This document shows, piece after piece, positions 25,880 to 33,573 of a DNA stretch of 35,597 bases. Source of the stretch: an uncultured Christensenella sp. (GTDB taxonomy: Bacteria > Bacillota > Clostridia > Christensenellales > UBA1242); NCBI GenBank assembly GCA_910584815.1, contig CAJUBT010000014.1, positions 2,611 to 38,207 of the forward strand, read 5' to 3'. The translations under genes and the position numbers were made by a program. How positions within the stretch are numbered: position 1 is the stretch's first letter; every line of letters starts with the position of its first letter. The notes under the pieces were generated by a model. The model had not been told where the DNA came from. It did no database searches and was given only the letters and a program-made list of their open reading frames with translations.

Positions 25880-25906
25880 GTGGAATTAAACCACTTTTCC
25901 ACTTAA
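25876..25906 (+). repeat. Inverted repeat spanning the dnaA stop codon
   Basis: TTAAGTGGAA (25876-25885) and TTCCACTTAA (25897-25906) are perfect 10-bp arms around an 11-base loop. The first arm contains the dnaA stop codon. No T-run follows. The arms contain TTCCACT, similar to the end of a DnaA box, so it may be a DnaA site or an mRNA 3'-end hairpin. Confidence 0.5.
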
Positions 25907-26480
25907 TGTTTATAAATATTAACACAACATCTGCGAGAATTTGAATGTTTTTTAAGTTAAAAACACAAAATATTGTGTTAACTAAAAGTTTTCCACATTT
26001 CAACAGCCTATAATATTATTAATTTAATATTAAAATACTTACTTTCGTAAGTTTCTTAGTTTAATATTAAATTATAATTTAATTAATAATTTAGTAATAA
26101 TTAAAAAAATAATTAAATTAATTTTTTAATAAAATAAAATTATTTAAGTAATTATTTAATTATATTTAATAAAAATTATTTTAATTATAAAATTAATTTA
26201 TTTAAAAATTTATTAATTTTTATTTATATATTAATTTTTTTAGCAAAGAAAAAATGGTACTTTACTAATGTTTGTTTTTGTGGTAAAGTATTTAAGAAAA
26301 TCTCAAATAAATGGGTTATCAACATTAAAAAAGAGTGGATAAAAATTCTATCCACAACAAATTGTTGTGTTTTTGTTAATTTAAAAAAACTAAAAAACAC
26401 AATATATTGCGGTGAAAGAAAGATTTCCACAAATCAAGATGCTTAATAACAATAATAATTTTAAAATAAGGAGAATATAA
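25880..26480. other. Putative oriC: DnaA-box cluster and AT-only unwinding element
   Basis: The dnaA-dnaN gap has no gene. DnaA-box-like 9-mers (consensus TTWTNCACA) are TTTTCCACA at 25989-25997, TTATCAACA at 26316-26324, TTATCCACT on the minus strand at 26334-26342 and CTATCCACA at 26348-26356; the last three each have one mismatch and sit within 41 bases. Between them, 26060-26242 is 183 bases with two G and no C, a natural DNA-unwinding element. A 17-bp palindrome (26353-26369) adjoins the cluster. Firmicute origins often place the unwinding element between dnaA and dnaN. Gene directions diverge from this area. Confidence 0.75.
26353..26369. repeat. Perfect palindrome next to the DnaA-box cluster
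   Basis: CACAACAA, one central A, then TTGTTGTG. The left arm overlaps the last bases of the DnaA-like box at 26348-26356. It could bind an origin regulator or give a cruciform in the AT-rich region. Confidence 0.5.
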
Positions 26481-27584
26481 ATGAAAGTAGTGTGCGATGG
26501 CTTAGACCTTAGTATTGCAACTGCACAAGTAATTAAAGCAATTTCAAATAAAACAACAAACCCTGTGTTAGAAGGAATAAAACTTAGTGTAGAAGAAGAT
26601 AGATTAAAATTATCTGCAACAGATTTAGAACTTGCCATAGAAAAAACAATTAAGGCAGATGTTAAAGTTGGTGGCGAAGCTGTTATACCTGGAAAATTTT
26701 TCTCAGAATTTATTAAAAAACTTACTAATGAAAAAATTGAGTTAGAACTTTGTGACAATAGATTAAAAATTACATATACTGATAGTGAGAGTTTTGTTCA
26801 ATGCTATGATGTTTTAGAATTTCCAAACCTTAACATTATTGAAGATGGTGATTATTTTACAATTAAGCAAAAAGATTTTAAAGCACTTATAAACAAATCA
26901 ATTTTTTCCACTGCACTTGATGATACTAGACCAATTTTAAAGGGTTGCTGTTTTGAAATTACAAATAATAACATAAATTCTATTGGCTTAGATGGTTATA
27001 GGCTTGCTTTTGTTAAAAAACCATTAGTAGAATCTACAATAGAAACCAGTATTGTTGTTCCAGCAAAGAGTTTAACTGAAATTTGCAAGTTCCTTGAAGA
27101 TAGCGATGAATTAATTAATATTTTTATTAAGAAAAATTTCTTGATGGTTGAATTTGATAACACAAAAATTGTTACAAGGCTAATTGAAGGCGATTTTATT
27201 AACTATAAGCAAATTATTCCAAAAGATTTTTCTTCTTCTTTAATTATAAACAAAAATGTTTTTGAAGAAGCTATTGAAAGAACATCGGTTTTATCTAGAG
27301 TTGACAGAAATAATTTAGTTAGATTTGACATTAAGGAAAAAGTTTTAACTTTAAGTTCAACAAGTGATATTGGAAACATTAAGGAAAATATTGGCATTTC
27401 ATTAAAGGGTAACGATTTAACAATTGCTTTTAATTCTCGTTACTTTAGTGAATGTTTAAGAACAATTACTGATGAAGCTGTTAAAATTAGTTTTAACATT
27501 GCTTCTAGCCCTTGTATTATCACCCCAAGTGATAGTGATGAATACTTGTATTTAATTTTACCTGTAAGAATTATTAACCAATAA
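26481..27584 (+). CDS. dnaN: DNA polymerase III beta sliding clamp
   Basis: This 367-residue protein forms the ring-shaped processivity clamp. It shows the three-fold domain layout of the family: MKVVCDGLDLSIATAQV at the start, ATDLELAIE in domain 1, DTRPILKGCCFE (about 153) with GLDGYRLAF in domain 2, and the closing segment YLYLILPVRII with the conserved hydrophobic pocket and C-terminal strand. Length is normal. AAGGAG lies seven bases before the ATG. It follows dnaA in the same direction across the putative origin and has its own strong terminator, so recF, its usual downstream partner, is not co-transcribed. Confidence 0.97.
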   Translation: MKVVCDGLDLSIATAQVIKAISNKTTNPVLEGIKLSVEEDRLKLSATDLELAIEKTIKADVKVGGEAVIPGKFFSEFIKKLTNEKIELELCDNRLKITYTDSESFVQCYDVLEFPNLNIIEDGDYFTIKQKDFKALINKSIFSTALDDTRPILKGCCFEITNNNINSIGLDGYRLAFVKKPLVESTIETSIVVPAKSLTEICKFLEDSDELINIFIKKNFLMVEFDNTKIVTRLIEGDFINYKQIIPKDFSSSLIINKNVFEEAIERTSVLSRVDRNNLVRFDIKEKVLTLSSTSDIGNIKENIGISLKGNDLTIAFNSRYFSECLRTITDEAVKISFNIASSPCIITPSDSDEYLYLILPVRIINQ

Positions 27585-27601
27585 AATTTTTTAAAAAAAT
27601 A

Positions 27602-27629
27602 AAGCTGCGCTTTTTTAGTGCAGTTTTTT
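27602..27629 (+). terminator. dnaN terminator
   Basis: AAGCTGCGCT (27602-27611) pairs with AGTGCAGTTT (27617-27626) over five T, using two G-U wobbles that work in plus-strand RNA. A T-run continues to 27629. It lies 18 bases after the dnaN stop. Confidence 0.9.
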
Positions 27630-28084
27630 ATTGTTATGCTGCAGGTTTTTAAAAAAAACTATACACAAATTTGGCACAGTTAGTGGAAAACTTTTTAGTT
27701 TAAAGGTAAAATAGTTTTTGAATTGTTGTTTGTCTTTAATAAAACTTATTTTTAAAAAAATTCTTCTAAATTATTTATAAAACACTTTTTATTTATCCAC
27801 ATTTTCTTAACTTTTTGTTTACAACTTTTAAAATAATATTTTTTATATTTTATTTTTCACTTAAAAATACAATTAATTAAATATAATCTAATATTATTAA
27901 TTTATTATTATATTTAAGGGGTATATTTTTTTAAAAAAATTAGTTTGGTAAAGTAAAAATTATTTAAATATATTTTAATTTTTTAACAACCAAAAGGTTT
28001 TATTTTTATTTAAAAAACATATTATAATTTTTTGCTAAGTTTTTTACTATATTATAAGTAAAAATAATAATATAGTTTATAAAT
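27630..28084. other. AT-rich region after dnaN with one perfect DnaA box
   Basis: No gene is visible. A perfect DnaA box TTATCCACA lies at 27793-27801, and TTTTCCACT on the minus strand at 27682-27690. An inverted repeat CTATATTAT/ATAATATAG (28047-28055 and 28067-28075) precedes the possible structured RNA. This may be an outlying part of the origin. Confidence 0.5.
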
Positions 28085-28350
28085 TTAATTGGAAGGTTTG
28101 GTCGAAATAAAAACAAAGTAATAATGTTTTTTATTTTACTTTTAAATCTAAAAATTTCTTCCGCCCTAGTGTTCTGTAATAAGGTTTTTTAACTAGTGCT
28201 AAAGGCTACTTTCCTTTATTTTAGCGGAATGTAGCGTTTCAAAAGCATTGTTGAAAGAGTCGGTTTGTTGCTTACATAGCACAATAAAAAAATAATGCAA
28301 CTAAATTTAAACAATATTTTTAGTGCAAGGTATACAAATATTTTTTAAAA
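28085..28350 (+). ncRNA. Candidate structured RNA of unknown class
   Basis: This stretch is less A/T-homopolymeric than the surrounding gaps and has several nested complementary segments. AAATAAAAACA pairs with TGT(T)TTTTATTT near 28105-28136. TTCC (28159-28162) and GGAA (28226-28229) close a possible three-way junction holding CTAGT/ACTAG (28166-28170, 28192-28196) and GCTAA/TTAGC (28198-28202, 28221-28225). TTTCAA/TTGAAA follows at about 28237-28256, then GTTGC/GCAAC. A weak A/T hairpin with a T-run (28313-28346) could end it. I recognise none of RNase P RNA, tmRNA, SRP RNA, T-box or common riboswitch motifs. The strand is assumed from the terminator and neighbours. Confidence 0.4.
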
Positions 28351-28357
28351 AAACAGA

Positions 28358-28386
28358 TTGACAAGTCGGGCAAAATGCCTTAAAAT
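28358..28386 (+). promoter_or_regulatory. Promoter of the rpmH-rnpA-yidD-yidC operon
   Basis: A perfect TTGACA (28358-28363) and TAAAAT (28381-28386) are 17 bases apart; the spacer contains GGCA/TGCC. It gives a leader of about 115 bases before rpmH, with hairpins TATTG/CAATA and GCAAG/CTTGC. Confidence 0.85.
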
Positions 28387-28508
28387 GCTGATAGCAAGTT
28401 TAATATTGGTGGCAATAAAAAGTTCGACCCTTAATTCATAAAATTTGATAGGCTTGCAAAAAGTACATACAAAGAAAAATTACTATTTATTTTTTACAGG
28501 AGGATTTT

Positions 28509-28646
28509 ATGGAAAAGGGAACATATCAACCAAACAAAAGAAGCAGGTCTAAAGTACACGGGTTTAGAAAAAGAATGGCTACCAAAAATGGAAGAAAAGT
28601 TTTAAAAAGACGCAGAAACCGCGGTAGAAAAAAATTATCCGCTTAA
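28509..28646 (+). CDS. rpmH: 50S ribosomal protein L34
   Basis: This 45-residue, very basic ribosomal protein was read directly from the DNA as it is too short for routine frame lists. It begins MEKGTYQPNKR, has the family core KVHGFRKRMATKNGRKVL and ends RNRGRKKLSA. The N-terminus has one extra residue compared with the common MKRTYQP form. A perfect AGGAGG lies five bases before the ATG. The stop is six bases before rnpA, the conserved rpmH-rnpA pairing. L34 binds 23S rRNA in the large subunit. Confidence 0.97.
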   Translation: MEKGTYQPNKRSRSKVHGFRKRMATKNGRKVLKRRRNRGRKKLSA

Positions 28647-28652
28647 AGCACA

Positions 28653-29000
28653 ATGTTAGATAAAAAAAATAGATTAAGAAAAAAGAAAGAGTTTAATTAT
28701 ATCTATAAAAAGGGCAATGCGTTTTTTAGTAAGTATTACACTTTGTTTATAACAAGCACAAAGTTAACAGACAAAAAAATTGGTTTTAGTGTTAGCAATA
28801 AAGTTGGTAATAGCGTGGTTAGGCATAGGGTTAAACGCCTTATGTGCGAAGTTGTTAGAAAAAACCTAAATTGTTTTCCAACCAATAACTATGTTTTTGT
28901 TGCAAGACCAGGCAGTGAAAATTTAGATTTTAATCAGGTAACTGATAATATTTTTTATTTACTTAAAAAAGCAGGGTTAAAGCAAAAGAATGAAAGTTAA
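28653..29000 (+). CDS. rnpA: Ribonuclease P protein component
   Basis: This 115-residue basic protein assists the RNase P RNA in cutting 5' leaders from pre-tRNA. It opens LDKKNRLRKKKEFNYIYKKG as usual in the family and carries the basic helix KVGNSVVRHRVKR (about 50-62). The family motif here is normally RNR; this protein has Arg57-His58-Arg59. There is no clear ribosome binding site, so translation is probably coupled to rpmH six bases upstream. Its end overlaps yidD by 11 bases. The RNase P RNA gene was not found in this window. Confidence 0.95.
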   Translation: MLDKKNRLRKKKEFNYIYKKGNAFFSKYYTLFITSTKLTDKKIGFSVSNKVGNSVVRHRVKRLMCEVVRKNLNCFPTNNYVFVARPGSENLDFNQVTDNIFYLLKKAGLKQKNES

Positions 29001-29283
29001 GGATTTTTTTATAGTCCTTTTAAATATTATACTCTTTCCTTTTAAAATGGTTTTATACGCACTTTTGTATTTTTACAAATGGTGTATTTCTCCACTTTTA
29101 CCACACATATGTAAATTTACGCCCACTTGCTCGGAATATTTCTTGCAAGCGCTAAGAGAATATGGCGTTATTAAGGGTTGTTATTTGGGCCTTAAAAGGC
29201 TTTTTAGATGCACACCCTTTACACAAGGTGGTTGGGACCCAATTAAACCAAATATTAAAGGAAATATAAAATGGATTTTATAA
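28990..29283 (+). CDS. yidD: Membrane protein insertion efficiency factor YidD
   Basis: This 97-residue protein has the family core YKWCISPLLPHICKFTPT followed by CSEYFLQALREYG and GCYLGLKRLFRC, ending GGWDPI. The conserved Cys pattern (C-x4-PTCS, then RC) is present. An N-terminal hydrophobic segment (about 6-27) is slightly longer than usual. YidD assists insertion of membrane proteins with Sec and YidC. The gene overlaps rnpA by 11 bases and yidC by 13, so translation of the three is probably coupled. Confidence 0.95.
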   Translation: MKVKDFFIVLLNIILFPFKMVLYALLYFYKWCISPLLPHICKFTPTCSEYFLQALREYGVIKGCYLGLKRLFRCTPFTQGGWDPIKPNIKGNIKWIL

Positions 29284-30473
29284 ATTTGCTGGGTTCTGTT
29301 TGGCCAGACGGTAATTTTTGGGCTAACATTATAAAGCTTTTTGATGTTGGCTCTTATGCGTGGACAATTATTCTTTTCACAATCGTTTTAAAACTTGTTT
29401 TAAGCCCTGTAGACTTTCTTCAACGATATTTCACAAACAAACAAACAAGGGCGCAAGCAAAACTCCAACCAGAACTGGAAAAACTTAAAAAAAGATATGG
29501 GCAAAACCAAACTCTTTTATACCAAAAGCAGAATGAGTTATATAAAAGGCATAATGTAAAGCCTACTGGCTCTTGCATTGTTATGGTTGTTTATATGGGC
29601 ATAACTCTTTCGGTGTTTTTAACATTGTGGAGTTCTTTGCAATCTATTGCAGGGTTTAACATAAAAAACCAATATCAAGAGTTGCAAACGGTTTATTATA
29701 ATAGTTTTGAAAAAGACTATATTCAAGAATATTTAAGCATTGATGATTTAGATGCTTACCATCAGTTAACAGCGGAAGAAAAGAATAATGCTGTAACTAA
29801 TGCAGAAAAAACAAAAATTGATGAAATTATTGCTAGCGATGAAGTTCAAAACAACACAAGTTTAACTACCGATGAAGAAAAAAAGGCATATGCAGAAAAA
29901 GTTTTGCAAGACGATAAAGCTTCTTTGCAAGAAATTGCACAAATAAAAGTTGCGGAATATTATCCTGAAATTAAAGATAGTTTTTTATGGATTAAAAATA
30001 TTTGGCGACCAGATAAAGCAACTGTTAGCGAAATTGCAAGTTATAACGATTATAAAGCTTCTGCTGGAGATAGTAGTGTAAGCGAAGCAGAATATAATTT
30101 GGTTATGGGTAAACTGCTTAAAAATTATAACAATACAAACCAAACAAATGGTTATTATATTTTGTCTATAATTGTTGTTGCAGTTAGTTTACTATCTCAA
30201 TTTGTTATGAGATGGAGTTCTAAACCAAAAAATAAGAATGGTGAAAAAGTTAAAATGCAACAACCAGGGTTTACTAAAATTCTTATGTTTATAATGCCTA
30301 TTACAATGCTTATTTTTACACTTTCATCTAGTTCTATTTTTGCAATATATATTATTACAAACTCAATTATGACAACTCTTATAACCCCATTATCTACCCT
30401 AATTTGCAATAAAATAGAAGATGTTAGGGAGAAAAAACATAGCGAAGAAATTAAAGTTGATTATAGGAGATAA
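29271..30473 (+). CDS. yidC: Membrane protein insertase YidC/OxaA (SpoIIIJ-like)
   Basis: This 400-residue insertase has helices at about 29-47, 101-123, 294-312, 336-352 and 354-375, and a basic cytoplasmic hairpin (about 52-98) with KLQPELEKLKKRYG. The hydrophilic-groove arginine of the first helix in YidC/SpoIIIJ is replaced by Lys41 (TIVLKLVLSP), keeping the charge. A hydrophilic insertion of roughly 160 residues (about 130-290) lies between helices 2 and 3 on the outer face, far longer than in SpoIIIJ. No lipobox is visible. AAAGGA supports the start. The operon rnpA-yidD-yidC-jag is conserved. Confidence 0.95.
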   Translation: MDFINLLGSVWPDGNFWANIIKLFDVGSYAWTIILFTIVLKLVLSPVDFLQRYFTNKQTRAQAKLQPELEKLKKRYGQNQTLLYQKQNELYKRHNVKPTGSCIVMVVYMGITLSVFLTLWSSLQSIAGFNIKNQYQELQTVYYNSFEKDYIQEYLSIDDLDAYHQLTAEEKNNAVTNAEKTKIDEIIASDEVQNNTSLTTDEEKKAYAEKVLQDDKASLQEIAQIKVAEYYPEIKDSFLWIKNIWRPDKATVSEIASYNDYKASAGDSSVSEAEYNLVMGKLLKNYNNTNQTNGYYILSIIVVAVSLLSQFVMRWSSKPKNKNGEKVKMQQPGFTKILMFIMPITMLIFTLSSSSIFAIYIITNSIMTTLITPLSTLICNKIEDVREKKHSEEIKVDYRR

Positions 30474-30511
30474 AAAAAATTTTTTATAAATTTTTTTAAA
30501 AGGATAAAACA

Positions 30512-31303
30512 ATGAAAAAAATTAGAGTATCGGCTAAAAATGTTCAAAAGGCAATAGAAGAAGGTTTAAAAGCTTTGAATGCCACTCAGGAAGAAGTTGA
30601 TATAAAAATTATAGATGAAGGTGGTCTTTTTAAAAAAGCAACTGTTGAATTGTTGCTAGATAAAGAGGTTGAAGAAAGGCAAAAAGAAGAAGAACTAAAG
30701 CAAACAGCAAAAGAAGAGGTTGAGATTAAAAAAGAACAAGAAGAAAAACCAAAGCCAGAAAAAAAGGCAAAAAAGGCTGAAACTTTAGAGGAAAAGAAAG
30801 TAGAACCTGAAAAGGTAAAACAAAATAAAGAATTTAAAGTTGAAGGTAAAACCGCTATTGAACTTGGCACAAGCTTTTTAAAAGGTTTGTTTGAAAAAAT
30901 GAATGTTGAGGCTGAAGTTAGTGCTGTTGAACTTGAAACAGGCGTAACCTTTAACGCTAGTGGGAATAATGTTAGCACCTTAATTGGTAAAAGAGGCGAA
31001 ACCCTTAACGCTATACAAGATGTTTTAAGCAATGTGTTAAGAAATGCTGGCTACCGCGAAACAAGATTTTACTTTGATGTTGAAAACTATAAAAATAGAA
31101 GAGAAATTTCTTTAACAAGTCTAGCAGAAAGAATGGCAAATAAAGCTGTTAAAATTAATAAGCCAATTAAATTAGAAAGAATGAGTGCTTATGAAAGAAA
31201 AATCATCCATTCTTATTTGCAAACCTTTGAGGGTGTAACAACAAAAAGCGAAGGTGAAGAACCTAACAGATATTTAATTATAATTCCAACACAGGAAAAT
31301 TAA
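30512..31303 (+). CDS. jag: RNA-binding protein Jag/KhpB (SpoIIIJ-associated)
   Basis: This 263-residue protein has a Jag_N domain (about 1-52, MKKIRVSAKNVQKAIEEG), a Lys/Glu-rich charged linker (about 53-108), a KH domain with the loop LIGKRGETLNA (about 157-167) and an R3H domain with the Arg229-x3-His233 motif in ERKIIHSYL. KhpB-type proteins bind RNA and affect cell elongation and division. It starts 38 bases after yidC with AAAGGAT as ribosome binding site and is followed by a strong terminator, so it ends the rpmH-jag operon. Confidence 0.95.
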   Translation: MKKIRVSAKNVQKAIEEGLKALNATQEEVDIKIIDEGGLFKKATVELLLDKEVEERQKEEELKQTAKEEVEIKKEQEEKPKPEKKAKKAETLEEKKVEPEKVKQNKEFKVEGKTAIELGTSFLKGLFEKMNVEAEVSAVELETGVTFNASGNNVSTLIGKRGETLNAIQDVLSNVLRNAGYRETRFYFDVENYKNRREISLTSLAERMANKAVKINKPIKLERMSAYERKIIHSYLQTFEGVTTKSEGEEPNRYLIIIPTQEN

Positions 31304-31308
31304 TTTTT

Positions 31309-31342
31309 AAAGAACCAATTAGTTTTAATTGGTTCTTTTTTT
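31309..31342 (+). terminator. Terminator of the rpmH-jag operon
   Basis: AAAGAACCAATTA (31309-31321) and TAATTGGTTCTTT (31326-31338) form a perfect 13-bp stem with a 4-base loop, followed by a T-run. It starts 6 bases after the jag stop. Confidence 0.95.
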
Positions 31343-31653
31343 ATAGAAAAATTATAAATAAATTAAAATTATATTTTTTATTTTTGAGGTTTAAATTTAA
31401 AAACTTAGAATTGGTTGCTTTATTTAAAATAATTTAGTTTAAATTTAACAAAAAACTAAATAAAGATTTGTACAAAAGTTAAGAACAAAAATGTTTTAAA
31501 AAAAGCAAATCAGCAACAGAAAATTTTTGAAAGAAAAACTAACATACTTCTTTAAATTAGCGGAAATTAGCATTTTTATAGGTGTAAAAAATTTTAGGAA
31601 ATTTTAAAAAAATTGATGAAAAATTTTAAAGTTTATGCTATAATATTTATGTT
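31343..31653. other. Intergenic region between jag and mnmE
   Basis: About 310 AT-rich bases with no gene. Its end holds the extended -10 of mnmE. Nothing else stands out. Confidence 0.5.
31636..31644 (+). promoter_or_regulatory. Extended -10 promoter of mnmE
   Basis: TGCTATAAT matches the TGnTATAAT consensus and ends nine bases before the mnmE ATG. No ribosome binding site fits in between, so the mRNA is probably leaderless or nearly so. TTGATG at 31613-31618 is a possible but too distant -35. Confidence 0.6.
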
Positions 31654-32988
31654 ATGTTAGATACAATTATTGCAAGTGCTACACCTCAAGGTAAAAGTGG
31701 TGTAAGCGTTATTAGAATAAGTGGTGAAAATAGTTTGGCTGTTGCTAAACAAGTTTTTTTATGTAAAAATTTTGAAAACCCAAAACCAAATTATATGTAC
31801 TTAGGCAAAATTAAATTGTTAAATAATTTAGAAGATTTAGGCTTTTGTGTTTATTTTAAAGCCCCTCTTTCCTATACGGGTGAAGATGTTGTTGAATTTC
31901 AATGCCACGGAGGTTTGCTTGTTGCTGAAAAAGTTATTGCTAAATGCATTGAGTGCGGAGCAAGGCTTGCCGAAGCAGGAGAATTTTCTAAGCGTGCGTT
32001 TTTAAATGGTAAAATGTCGTTAGACCAAGCAGAAGGCGTTATAGACACAATTAATGCCGAAACCGAAAACCAATTAAAAGCAAGTAACGAATTAACTAAA
32101 GGCAATTTGTTTAAAATGGTAAATTCCCTACAAGAGAATTTAACTGATGTGTTAAGCGAAATTGAAGTTAACTTAGATTACCCAGAGCACGACATAGAAT
32201 ATGAAACCAAGGAAAATATTTTAAAAAGAATAAAAGTTGTTTTAAATGAGGTTGATAACTTATTGTTAACCGAAAACACGGGCAGGTTTATAAAAAAAGG
32301 TGTTAGTGTTGCAATTGTTGGAAAAACGAATGTTGGCAAAAGTAGTTTATTAAATGCAATGCTTGGTTACGAACAAGCAATTGTTACTAATGTTGAAGGC
32401 ACAACAAGAGATATTGTTACAGGTAGCATTGAATATAAGGGTTTTATGTTCAACTTTTTTGATACTGCAGGCATTAGAAAAACTACCGATGAAATTGAAA
32501 ACATAGGCATTATTAAAGCACGAGAAACACTAGAGAATAGCGACATTGTTCTTTTAGTTTTAGATAGTTCTAACCCACTTACAGAACAAGACAGGGAAAA
32601 CATAATTTTAACACGCAACAAAAAAACAATTGTGGTGCTTAACAAGTGCGATTTACCAGATAAAATTAATTATAAAGGCGAAAGCATTAAAATTAGTGCA
32701 AAACAAAAACTAAATACAGAACAGTTAAAAGAAAAAATATATAATTTATCACTTGAAACGGAAAATGTTTCTAGCAAAATTGTTTTAACAAATTCAAGGC
32801 ATATTGAAGTTTTAAAACAAGTTAGAGATTTATTACTAGCTTTAAAAAACAATATTTTATACACCACCCTAGATTGCATTTCTTTAGACATTAAAACTAT
32901 TTGGGAAAAACTTGGAGAAATTACAGGCAACACAGCAAACGAATGTATTATAGATAAAATTTTTTCTAAATTTTGTTTGGGAAAATAG
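31654..32988 (+). CDS. mnmE: tRNA-modification GTPase MnmE
   Basis: This 444-residue GTPase works with MnmG to make the carboxymethylaminomethyl group on uridine 34 of certain tRNAs. The N-terminal folate-binding domain starts LDTIIASATPQGKSGVSVIR and fixes the start codon. The G domain has G1 GKTNVGKSS (223-231), the GTTRD switch (249-253), G3 DTAG (270-273) and G4 NKCD (330-333). The C-terminal catalytic CLGK (441-444, FSKFCLGK) is intact. No Shine-Dalgarno precedes the ATG; an extended -10 ends nine bases before it. It is followed by a histidine phosphatase gene rather than directly by mnmG. Confidence 0.97.
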   Translation: MLDTIIASATPQGKSGVSVIRISGENSLAVAKQVFLCKNFENPKPNYMYLGKIKLLNNLEDLGFCVYFKAPLSYTGEDVVEFQCHGGLLVAEKVIAKCIECGARLAEAGEFSKRAFLNGKMSLDQAEGVIDTINAETENQLKASNELTKGNLFKMVNSLQENLTDVLSEIEVNLDYPEHDIEYETKENILKRIKVVLNEVDNLLLTENTGRFIKKGVSVAIVGKTNVGKSSLLNAMLGYEQAIVTNVEGTTRDIVTGSIEYKGFMFNFFDTAGIRKTTDEIENIGIIKARETLENSDIVLLVLDSSNPLTEQDRENIILTRNKKTIVVLNKCDLPDKINYKGESIKISAKQKLNTEQLKEKIYNLSLETENVSSKIVLTNSRHIEVLKQVRDLLLALKNNILYTTLDCISLDIKTIWEKLGEITGNTANECIIDKIFSKFCLGK

Positions 32989-33045
32989 TTTTATAACTAT
33001 TTAGGTTTTAATAGAAATTAACAAATCGCAAAGGAGTAAGAGCAA

Positions 33046-33573
33046 ATGATTTATTATGTTCGCCACGGAGAAACAGATTTTAATTTGTTTAAAGTTTCAC
33101 AAGGGCAATTAGACACATCTTTAAATAAAACGGGCTTAATGCAAGTAAAACAACTTGCAGAAAAGTTAAAAACGTATGAATTCGATTATGTTTATTGTTC
33201 ACCATTAATTCGCTGTAGGCAAACATTAGAGGCTATTCAAAAATATCATAAAAATCTTAATCCAGTTTTCGATGCAAGGCTTATGGAAGTTTCAAAAGGA
33301 ACATTAGAAGGGCAAAAAAATAGCCAGGCTGTGTATGATGATTTTTTTAAAGACCCTCATAAATATAATGGCGAAACAGAAGTGGATGTTTTTAAAAGAG
33401 TCTCTGCTTTTTTAAGCGATATTGAAATTTATAAAAATAAAAAAGTGTTGGTTGTTGCCCACGGGGGAATTTTAAAATATTTTCAGTTTTGTCTTGCAGG
33501 GAAAGACATTAGCACCGATGAACTTGTTATAACAGATATGAAAAATTGCGAAGTGTCTGAACTTAGTTTTTAG
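33046..33573 (+). CDS. Histidine phosphatase (phosphoglycerate mutase-like) family protein
   Basis: This 175-residue cytoplasmic protein has the catalytic motif YVRHGETDFN with His7 as phosphate acceptor, further Arg56 and Arg58 in CSPLIRCRQT, and the second histidine His139 in VVAHGGILKY. Family members include phosphoglycerate mutases, alpha-ribazole phosphatase and broad phosphatases; at this length and without mutase-specific insertions, a phosphatase role is more likely. The substrate is unknown. AAAGGAG supports the ATG. It sits between mnmE and mnmG, which are usually adjacent, and probably shares their transcript. Confidence 0.9.
   Translation: MIYYVRHGETDFNLFKVSQGQLDTSLNKTGLMQVKQLAEKLKTYEFDYVYCSPLIRCRQTLEAIQKYHKNLNPVFDARLMEVSKGTLEGQKNSQAVYDDFFKDPHKYNGETEVDVFKRVSAFLSDIEIYKNKKVLVVAHGGILKYFQFCLAGKDISTDELVITDMKNCEVSELSF

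Noticed and set aside
28421..28430. GTTCGACCC in the rpmH leader resembling a tRNA or tmRNA T-loop
   Set aside because: No matching acceptor stem, D-arm or CCA end is nearby, and it lies inside the rpmH leader.
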